DNA of 48,779 nucleotides from positions 1 to 48,779 of the forward strand of contig CAJMQS010000015.1 of NCBI GenBank assembly GCA_905215645.1. The letters are read 5' to 3'. The translations under genes and the position numbers were made by a program. The notes below the pieces were generated by a model that did not search any database, was not told where the DNA came from, and saw nothing but the letters and a program-made list of their open reading frames with translations. Below are positions 39,954 through 46,344 of the stretch, piece after piece (position 1 is the first letter of the stretch; every line of letters starts with the position of its first letter). The DNA comes from an uncultured bacterium (lineage in GTDB: Bacteria; Bacillota; Negativicutes; Acidaminococcales; Acidaminococcaceae).

Positions 39954-41444
39954 ATGACGACTTCTTTGGATGAATGCAGAAAGATGGCCCCTGGTTATGG
40001 TATGGTACCGGTGGTGAAACGGGTACCGGCCGGGGGACATACGGTGGAAGATTTGGCTGAAATGGCCCGGAGCCTCAGCAAACAGGTCTATGTGATGGAC
40101 CATACGGTGGATACCGGAAAAGAGATCCGCTGGGAACGGTATGCGGTGATCGGGTTTGCCCCGGCACTGGAATTTTCCTGTACCGACGGCGTCATGACTG
40201 TGGCCCAGGGAGAGACACGGATCTCCTATCCCTGTAAGGACCCTTCCCGGGTACTGGCAGGGGTCCTGGCGGCCCACAAGGCTCCTTATGCAGCAGGGAT
40301 GCCTCCTTTTACAGGCGGGCTGGCGGGCTATTTTGCCTATGAATACATCAAATACGCAGAGCCGGAAATCCAGTGGGAGGAAGCCAATCCGGAACAGTTC
40401 AAGGATATGGATCTGTTCTTTTTTGACAGGCTCTTTGTCCTGGACCGGCAGCAGCAGGAGATTTTGCTCATCGTCAACATTGCCACGGATCACCTGGAAG
40501 AGAATTACCGGAAGGCCCTCTTCACTTTGGGTGAAATGGAAAACATGCTGGAAGAGGCGCCCCGGGATGGGGTCCCGCCTTTTGCCATCACCGGCAGCTT
40601 CCAGCCCATGTTCCAGCTCCAGGATTACATCCGGATGGTGGATCAGGCCCGGAACGACATCCGCAAAGGAGAGACCTGCCAGATCGTACTGTCCAATGCA
40701 GTGACGGCTCCTGCCCAGGGCAGTCTCCTGAGTGCCTACCGGGTGCTGCGGAAAAAGGATCCCACCCGGTATATGTGCTATTTCAGCAGTGATGACGCAG
40801 AATGTGCCATCGCTTCTCCGGAAGCCACCATCACCCTGCAGCAGGGACAGCTTTATATGAATCCCCTGGCCGGGACGGCAGCCCGGGGCAGAACAAAGGA
40901 AGAAGACCTAAAGAATGAAAGGGAACTGCTGGCGGATCAAAAATCCCTGGATGAGCACAATATGCTGGTGGATGATGCCCGGAACGAATTTGGCGCCGTC
41001 TGTGATTTCGATTCCATCGGCATCCGGGATTATCTGAAAGTCGTCCGCTGTGCCCGGGTCATGCATATCGGCACCACTGTGACTGGCCGGCTGCGGAGTG
41101 ACAAGACGGCCCTGGACGTGATCGATATGACGGTGCCTGCCGGTGTGGTGTCCGGTTCGCCCAAGATCCATGGCTGCGAACTGATCAATGCCATCGAAAA
41201 GAACCGGCGGGGAATCTACGGCAGCACCTTGGGGCAGATCAGCCTGACAGGGGATGCAGATTTCTGCGTATTCATCCATTCTGCCTTCCTGAAAAACGGG
41301 AAAGTCACCGTGCGTTCCGGAGGCGGCATTGTCATCGACAGCGTCCCGGAAGAGGAACATCAGGAATGTTTGAACAAGGCCATGGCCATGGAAGGGGCTC
41401 TGTATGAAGCCAGTGCCCTGGATAAAGGAGGGGCGGAGAAATGA
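39954..41444 (+). CDS. trpE: Anthranilate synthase component I-like protein
   Basis: Chorismate-utilising enzyme, 496 residues. The catalytic region has NPLAGTAARGR, where alanine in PLAGT points to the TrpE rather than the PabB (PIKGT) type, then DEHNMLVDDARNE, VVRCARVMHIGTTVTG, VPAGVVSGSPKI and FCVFIHSAF. The N-terminal part lacks the LLES motif of the tryptophan feedback site (YVMDHTVDTG stands there), so feedback inhibition may be absent or altered. Good site GGAGAAGGAG before ATG 39954. It overlaps the glutaminase gene by four bases. No other trp gene follows, so a role outside tryptophan synthesis is possible. Confidence 0.82.
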   Translation: MTTSLDECRKMAPGYGMVPVVKRVPAGGHTVEDLAEMARSLSKQVYVMDHTVDTGKEIRWERYAVIGFAPALEFSCTDGVMTVAQGETRISYPCKDPSRVLAGVLAAHKAPYAAGMPPFTGGLAGYFAYEYIKYAEPEIQWEEANPEQFKDMDLFFFDRLFVLDRQQQEILLIVNIATDHLEENYRKALFTLGEMENMLEEAPRDGVPPFAITGSFQPMFQLQDYIRMVDQARNDIRKGETCQIVLSNAVTAPAQGSLLSAYRVLRKKDPTRYMCYFSSDDAECAIASPEATITLQQGQLYMNPLAGTAARGRTKEEDLKNERELLADQKSLDEHNMLVDDARNEFGAVCDFDSIGIRDYLKVVRCARVMHIGTTVTGRLRSDKTALDVIDMTVPAGVVSGSPKIHGCELINAIEKNRRGIYGSTLGQISLTGDADFCVFIHSAFLKNGKVTVRSGGGIVIDSVPEEEHQECLNKAMAMEGALYEASALDKGGAEK

Positions 41445-42010
41445 TTGCATTGATCGACAATTACGATGGCTGTGTGTTCAACCTGTTCCAGCTCATCGGC
41501 CATTATCGCAGGGACATCCGGATCATCCGCAACGATCGGATGACGGTGGCAGAGCTCCAGGCCCTGCAGCCCGACCATATCGTGATTTCTGGAGGGGGCA
41601 GCCAGCCGGAAGCCACCGGGATGGTCCGGGAGATGATCAGGATGCTTACGGGCCAGGTGCCGATCCTGGGAATCTGCCTGGGGTATCGGGCGCTCCTCAG
41701 CGCCTATGGGGCTTCTATGAGCTATCTGGACGAAATCATGCAGGGACGGGCTTCCCAGATTTCCCTTGCCACGGACTGTCCTCTCTTCAAAGGACTGCCT
41801 GGAGAGATCCAGGGCATGCGCTACCATTCCATGACCGTTCCGGAAAAAGAGATCCCGGAAGGCTTCAGGATCATTGCCAGGGCGTCCGACGGAGAAGTGA
41901 TGGGAGTCCAGGCCGGAAACAGCAGCACCTTCGGAATCCAGTTCCATCCGGAATCCTTCCTGACGCCGGAAGGGAGCCGGATCATGAAAAATTTCCTGGA
42001 TCTGGCCTGA
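41441..42010 (+). CDS. trpG: Glutamine amidotransferase component (TrpG/PabA type)
   Basis: Class I glutaminase that supplies ammonia to the synthase encoded upstream, 189 residues. The catalytic triad is present: C79 in GICLGYR, H169 and E171 in FHPES. Two positions deviate from the family: the usual LGHQ after the nucleophile is LGYR, and the usual MHGK is MQGR. GMRYHSM is normal. These changes sit around the glutamine pocket and may alter activity. The start overlaps the trpE-like stop by four bases (ATGA), showing tight coupling. Confidence 0.85.
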   Translation: MIALIDNYDGCVFNLFQLIGHYRRDIRIIRNDRMTVAELQALQPDHIVISGGGSQPEATGMVREMIRMLTGQVPILGICLGYRALLSAYGASMSYLDEIMQGRASQISLATDCPLFKGLPGEIQGMRYHSMTVPEKEIPEGFRIIARASDGEVMGVQAGNSSTFGIQFHPESFLTPEGSRIMKNFLDLA

Positions 42011-42066
42011 GGCAGGCCTGCTTGTGGGAATCTGCCAGGAATGTTCGGCAGTCCGCTGGGAGAGAA

Positions 42067-42096
42067 TTGACAGAAATCGGATTTTTGGTATATAAT
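42067..42096 (+). promoter_or_regulatory. Promoter of tRNA(CAT)
   Basis: TTGACA (42067-42072) and TATAAT (42091-42096), both full consensus, 18 bases apart and 9 bp before the tRNA. Confidence 0.88.
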
Positions 42097-42105
42097 TTCT
42101 GCATT

Positions 42106-42180
42106 GGGCCTATAGCTCAGCGGTAGAGCCCCCGGCTCATAACCGGTTGGTCCAAGGTTCGAATCCTTGTGGGCCCACCA
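42106..42180 (+). tRNA. tRNA with CAT anticodon (Met or Ile2)
   Basis: 75 nt with encoded CCA. Acceptor GGGCCTA/TGGGCCC, D stem GCTC/GAGC, anticodon loop CTCATAA (anticodon CAT), T arm CAAGG-TTCGAAT-CCTTG, discriminator A. The outermost anticodon-stem pair is a C-T mismatch. It is not an initiator, because the acceptor's first pair is G-C. Elongator Met and lysidine-modified Ile2 cannot be told apart safely by eye. Confidence 0.9.
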
Positions 42181-42196
42181 ACTGCAACACTGTAGG

Positions 42197-42242
42197 AACT
42201 CCCCCGGTCCTGACGCTGTGTCAGGGCAGGGGGAGTTTTTTG
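42197..42242 (+). terminator. Terminator after tRNA(CAT)
   Basis: AACTCCCCC (42197-42205) pairs with GGGGGAGTT (42229-42237), with an inner CCTGAC/GTCAGG stem, followed by six Ts. Confidence 0.9.
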
Positions 42243-42269
42243 ATACGCCATGGAAAAGGACGGCAGAAT

Positions 42270-42743
42270 ATGGAGTATTATCTTCTTGGATTCAAATATA
42301 ACCATATCATGAAATACTGCATTTGGATGACAGATTACAAGGATAGAATCTATTGTGACGGGAAGCAGGCTGTCCTGACCTTTGACAGCCAATTTGAAGT
42401 ACAGCAGTATGCACTTTCCAAAGGAATCAAGGTTGATACAAAAAATGGATATATATGTGACATGGACGGCTTGCAGATCGGCAGCAGCAGACTGGCAGAC
42501 ATCTTGGACTTCTGGAATTTAACAAGTGATATTACCAAAACGGTCGGGGCCAATTTCATCGGCAACAGGAAGAGTCCTGTCATCGACAAAATATATAACA
42601 AACTGTTCCACGGCTGCAATTTGTTGAAGAGGAAAGAGATGGCTCCTTATATTCCCAGATTCAACCAGGATGAGATCCGTATTTTGGAGAAAGTCCTGGA
42701 AGACGGCCAAAAAATCATCAAGAAATATATATTGAAGATCTGA
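42270..42743 (+). CDS. Small protein of unknown function
   Basis: 157 residues from ATG 42270, with AAAGGA about nine bases upstream. I recognise no family. The protein has no membrane segment or signal; it begins MEYYLLGFKYNHIMKYCIWM and ends with a basic amphipathic helix (EKVLEDGQKIIKKYILKI). It is visibly less GC-rich than its neighbours and is rich in Ile, Lys and Tyr, so it may be acquired. It stands between a tRNA terminator and the glyQS promoter, a place where cargo often lands next to tRNA genes. Confidence 0.65.
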   Translation: MEYYLLGFKYNHIMKYCIWMTDYKDRIYCDGKQAVLTFDSQFEVQQYALSKGIKVDTKNGYICDMDGLQIGSSRLADILDFWNLTSDITKTVGANFIGNRKSPVIDKIYNKLFHGCNLLKRKEMAPYIPRFNQDEIRILEKVLEDGQKIIKKYILKI

Positions 42744-42768
42744 AAGAAAGGCGGATGGACAGAAGCAC

Positions 42769-42798
42769 CTTGACAACTTCCCCCTGATTTGTTATAGT
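42769..42798 (+). promoter_or_regulatory. glyQS promoter
   Basis: TTGACA (42769-42774) and TTATAG or TATAGT (42792-42798), 17 or 18 bases apart. It fixes the start of the T-box leader at about 42803. Confidence 0.8.
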
Positions 42799-42799
42799 T

Positions 42800-42953
42800 C
42801 CTCTGTAATCACGCAATGAGGGGGTTGGCATCCCTGAGCGTTTGCTTCACAAGAGAGGCCGCTTTCGGGCGGCAAACAGGGTGGAACCGCGGAACAACCT
42901 CCCGTCCCTGTAATGTAGAGTATCCTGTCTATATTACAGAGACGGGAGTTTTT
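42800..42953 (+). promoter_or_regulatory. Glycine T-box leader of glyQS with short Stem I
   Basis: T-box AGGGTGGAACCGCGG at 42878-42892, a Stem III hairpin GCCGC-TTTCG-GGCGGC just before it, and a terminator stem (about 42899-42914 with 42934-42948) with TTTTT after. A GGC glycine codon at 42827-42829 is the specifier candidate. Only about 60 nt lie between the promoter-defined start and Stem III, so Stem I is much shorter than in usual T-boxes (about 100 nt). Uncharged tRNA-Gly should favour read-through into glyQS. Confidence 0.88.
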
Positions 42954-42970
42954 GTATAGGAGGAGAGAAA

Positions 42971-43843
42971 ATGGATTTTCAGACCATCATTTTGAACCTG
43001 CAGAAGTACTGGGCCAACCAGGGCTGCATCATGGCTCAGCCTTATGACGTGGAAAAGGGCGCCGGGACCATGAACCCGTCCACCTTCCTGCGGGTACTGG
43101 GGCCAGAACCCTGGAACGTGTGCTATGTGGAACCTTCCCGCCGTCCTGCTGACGGCCGGTATGGGGACAACCCCAACCGTCTGTACCAGCATCACCAGTT
43201 CCAGGTGATCATGCAGCCGTCCCCCAGCAATATCCAGGAACTGTACCTGGAAAGCCTGCGGGAACTGGGCATCCATCCGGAAGAACATGATATCCGGTTC
43301 GTGGAAGACAACTGGGAATCTCCCACCCTGGGCGCCTGGGGCATGGGCTGGGAAGTGTGGCTGGATGGGATGGAAATCACCCAGTTCACCTATTTCCAGC
43401 AGGTGGGTTCCATCGACATCAAACCGGTGGCTGTGGAAATCACGTACGGCCTGGAACGGCTGGCCATGTACATCCAGGGAGTGGAAAACGTCTACGACCT
43501 CCAGTGGGTGGGGGATGTGACCTACGGGGATGTGTTCCATACCAACGAAGTGGAACAATCCCGGTACAGCTTCGACATCGCCGACATCGACCTGCTGTTC
43601 GACCTGTTCGACAAGTACGAAAAGGAAGCCAAACGGGTCATCCTCACCGGGAACATCCGTCCGGCCTATGACTATGTGCTGAAATGCTCCCACACCTTCA
43701 ACCTGCTGGATGCCCGGGGCGCCATCAGCGTCAGCGAACGGACCAACTACATCTCCCGGGTGCGGGCACTGGCCCGGCTGTGTGCGGCGGCCTATGTGGA
43801 ACAACGGGAAAAACTGGGATTCCCTATGCTGAAGAGAGGGTAA
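42971..43843 (+). CDS. glyQ: Glycyl-tRNA synthetase alpha subunit
   Basis: Catalytic class II subunit of the alpha2beta2-type glycyl-tRNA synthetase, 290 residues. The start MDFQTIILNLQKYWANQGCIMAQPYDVEKGAGTMNP and the motif VEPSRRPADGRYGDNPNRLYQHHQFQVI are diagnostic, with NWESPTLGAWGMGWEVWLDGMEITQFTYFQQ later. GGAGGAG before ATG 42971. Controlled by the glycine T-box and followed by glyS with almost no gap. Confidence 0.98.
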   Translation: MDFQTIILNLQKYWANQGCIMAQPYDVEKGAGTMNPSTFLRVLGPEPWNVCYVEPSRRPADGRYGDNPNRLYQHHQFQVIMQPSPSNIQELYLESLRELGIHPEEHDIRFVEDNWESPTLGAWGMGWEVWLDGMEITQFTYFQQVGSIDIKPVAVEITYGLERLAMYIQGVENVYDLQWVGDVTYGDVFHTNEVEQSRYSFDIADIDLLFDLFDKYEKEAKRVILTGNIRPAYDYVLKCSHTFNLLDARGAISVSERTNYISRVRALARLCAAAYVEQREKLGFPMLKRG

Positions 43844-43848
43844 TGGAT

Positions 43849-45909
43849 ATGGCAAATTTATTATATGAAATCGGAACGGAAGAAATGCCGGCCCAATACA
43901 TGCCCGGCATCCTGAAGGAATACAAGGAACTGGCCGGGAAGAAGCTGGCCGAAGCCCGGATCCCCTTCAGCACGGTGAAAGTATACGGGACTCCCCGCCG
44001 GATGGCTTTCTTGGCGGAAGGAGTAGCGGAAAAACAGGAAGATTCCAATGTGGAAAGCAAGGGACCTTCCCTGAAAATCGCCTTTGATAAGGACGGGAAC
44101 CCCACCCGTGCCGCCCAGGGATTTGCCCGAGGCCAGGGTGTGGATGTGAAGGATCTGGTCCAGAAGGACGGCTATGTGTACGCCGTAAAACATCTGGAAG
44201 GCAAAAAGACCATCGACCTGCTGCCGGCCATCCTGGATGACATCCTCCATTCCCTGAACTTCCCCAAGACCATGCGGTGGGCGGATTATGATTTCGGCTT
44301 CGTCCGTCCTTTCCGCTGGATGGTGGCTCTCCTGGATGACCAGGTGATCCCAGTGGAAGCCAACGATGTGAAGAGCGGCAGAGAGGCCCGGGGCCACCGG
44401 TTCCTGAGCAACCATCTGATCACCATCCCTGATGCTGCCGCCTACGAAAAGACCATGGAAGACAATTTCGTCATGGTTGACGTGGACAAACGCCGGGAAA
44501 CCATCCGGAAACAGATCGAAGACCTGGCTGTGGCCGAAGGAGGCAGAGCCGCCATTTCTCCCGACCTGCTGGAAGAAGTCACCTTCTTGGTGGAATATCC
44601 CACGGCTCTGTGCGGCCATATCGATGACAAGTACCTGCGTCTGCCGGACTGCGCCATCATCACCCCCATGCGGGATCACCAGCGGTACTTCCCCATGTTC
44701 GACAAGGATGGGAAACTGATGCCCAAGTTCATCACCGTCCGGAATGGCGGCAAGGAACATCTGGACATCGTGACCCACGGGAATGAACGGGTGCTCCGGG
44801 CCCGCCTGGACGATGCAGTGTTCTTCTTCGACAATGACCGGAAGAAATCCTTGGCCCAGCACCGGGAAGGGCTCCACGAGGTGGCTTTCCAGCACGGATT
44901 GGGGAACATGTATGACAAGACGGAACGGCTCCAGAAGCTGTGCGACGAACTGGTGAAAGCCACCGGTCTGGAAGCGGACGCCAAGGCCGTGGAACGGGCC
45001 GCCCTCCTGTCCAAGGCAGATCTGGTCACCGGCATGGTGACGGAATTCACCGAACTCCAGGGCACCATGGGCAAGGAATATGCTCTCCTGGATAACGAAG
45101 GGGAGAAAGTGGCCCAGGCCATCGGGGAACAGTACATGCCCCGGTTTGCCGGCGATGGACTGCCCCAGAGCAACGAAGGCCGGATCCTGGCTGTGGCGGA
45201 CAAACTGGATAACATCGTGGCCACCTTCAGCCGGGGCATGGCGCCCACCGGGTCCCAGGATCCCTACGCCCTGCGCCGTCAGGCTCTGGGCATCCTGAAC
45301 ATCGTGGCCGACGGCGGGGTCCACTTCCCGCTCCGGGCAGTGCTGGCGGAAACCCTGAAGAACCTGCCGGTGGACGTGGAAAATGAAGCCAAACTGCTGG
45401 ATGAAGTGGCCGACTTCTTCGCCCAGCGGGCCAAGAACATGTTGCTGGACAAAGGGGTCCGGTACGATGTAGTAGATGCGGTGCTGGCCGCTCCGGGACT
45501 GGACGACCTGGCAGATATCTTCGTCCGGGCCGATGCCCTGGCTGCTTATCTGGAAACGGATAAAGCCGCCGACAGCATCCAGGCCTTCACCCGGGTGGAA
45601 AACATCAGCAAGAACAATGTGGTGGAAGCCCCTGTGGATGCCGCCCTGTTCCAGGATGCCGCAGAAAAGGCCCTCTTCGAAGCTGTAGAAAAAGTGGCTG
45701 CCGCCACCGCTCCTCTGGCTGCAGAACGGAAGTACGCCGACCTGCTGGCTGCCAACGATGAACTGGCTGTTCCCGTCAATGCCTTCTTCGATGCGGTGAT
45801 GGTCATGGACAAGGACGAAAAAGTAAAGAACAACCGTCTGGCCCTGCTGAACCAGGTGAAGAAACAGGTGAACCAGGTGGCCGACCTGAGCCAGCTGGTG
45901 ATGAAATAA
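43849..45909 (+). CDS. glyS: Glycyl-tRNA synthetase beta subunit
   Basis: tRNA-binding subunit of the two-subunit enzyme, 686 residues. It opens NLLYEIGTEEMPAQYMPGILKE and contains EVTFLVEYPTALCGHIDDKYLRLP and HQRYFPMFD, plus the HD-like stretch with LVTGMVTEFTELQGTMGKEYA, and a C-terminal anticodon-binding part. Two ATGs are possible, 43843 (overlapping the glyQ stop) and 43849; the second is better spaced from AGAGGG. Ends at a strong terminator. Confidence 0.97.
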   Translation: MANLLYEIGTEEMPAQYMPGILKEYKELAGKKLAEARIPFSTVKVYGTPRRMAFLAEGVAEKQEDSNVESKGPSLKIAFDKDGNPTRAAQGFARGQGVDVKDLVQKDGYVYAVKHLEGKKTIDLLPAILDDILHSLNFPKTMRWADYDFGFVRPFRWMVALLDDQVIPVEANDVKSGREARGHRFLSNHLITIPDAAAYEKTMEDNFVMVDVDKRRETIRKQIEDLAVAEGGRAAISPDLLEEVTFLVEYPTALCGHIDDKYLRLPDCAIITPMRDHQRYFPMFDKDGKLMPKFITVRNGGKEHLDIVTHGNERVLRARLDDAVFFFDNDRKKSLAQHREGLHEVAFQHGLGNMYDKTERLQKLCDELVKATGLEADAKAVERAALLSKADLVTGMVTEFTELQGTMGKEYALLDNEGEKVAQAIGEQYMPRFAGDGLPQSNEGRILAVADKLDNIVATFSRGMAPTGSQDPYALRRQALGILNIVADGGVHFPLRAVLAETLKNLPVDVENEAKLLDEVADFFAQRAKNMLLDKGVRYDVVDAVLAAPGLDDLADIFVRADALAAYLETDKAADSIQAFTRVENISKNNVVEAPVDAALFQDAAEKALFEAVEKVAAATAPLAAERKYADLLAANDELAVPVNAFFDAVMVMDKDEKVKNNRLALLNQVKKQVNQVADLSQLVMK

Positions 45910-45949
45910 AAGAACTGTCCAGGGGCATGGCTGACTTTGGATGGAAATG

Positions 45950-46005
45950 AAAAAGCTGTGAAAGCGAAAAGCCATTATCTGGCGATAGGCTTTCACAGCC
46001 TTTTT
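45950..46005 (+). terminator. Terminator after glyS
   Basis: AAAAAGCTGTGAAAGC (45950-45965) pairs with GCTTTCACAGC and following Ts (45989-46005), an 11-bp core stem with a long loop. Confidence 0.85.
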
Positions 46006-46095
46006 ATTTTCTGTTTATCAAAAATTCTCTTCAGTTTCTTTACATTGTAGATTGTTTTCGCAAATGTGGAGTCCTCGCTTTCTAAAAAATAAAAA

Positions 46096-46189
46096 ATGTC
46101 TTTTTAGAAAAGACATGTGAAGGGACGGCTAATTGAAAAATAAGTAAATAGTATATGCACTTTACAGTAAAATAGAATGATGATAGAAT
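46096..46189 (+). promoter_or_regulatory. Upstream hairpin and promoter of the autotransporter gene
   Basis: A 9-bp perfect hairpin ATGTCTTTT/AAAAGACAT (46096-46104 with 46108-46116) precedes TTTACA (46161-46166) and TAGAAT (46184-46189), 17 bases apart. The remaining 45910-46252 gap is A/T-rich and holds the glyS terminator; no gene is seen in it. Confidence 0.6.
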
Positions 46190-46252
46190 CTTAAGTATAG
46201 CAATAATGCGGAATTATGCAAAGCATGAAGAAAATCGAAGGAGGAGAAATCT

Positions 46253-46327
46253 ATGGGGAAAAGCTTGAAATGGGAAATCCTGCGGGAGCTGACCCATCGT
46301 AATTTGTCCACGGGGGGGGGACGTTAA
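46253..46327 (+). CDS. N-terminal part of the autotransporter signal peptide, cut short by a G run
   Basis: ATG 46253 has an excellent ribosome site (GGAGG, eight bases away) and encodes 24 residues (MGKSLKWEILRELTHRNLST then Gly-Gly-Gly-Arg) before a TAA at 46325-46327 created just after the run of nine Gs. A tenth G would carry the frame on through TLKGERIVLAAAVLATGMAG into the adhesin at 46345. The charged 20-residue start plus the hydrophobic segment plus AMA/AE makes a normal extended signal peptide of an autotransporter. Confidence 0.75.
   Translation: MGKSLKWEILRELTHRNLSTGGGR
46312..46320 (+). repeat. Poly-G tract (G9), phase-variation switch candidate
   Basis: Nine consecutive Gs in the signal-peptide coding region of a surface adhesin. 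I saw no other G run of this length in the window. With nine Gs the frame is broken; ten (or seven) would restore it. Confidence 0.85.
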
Positions 46328-46344
46328 AAGGAGAAAGGATTGTC

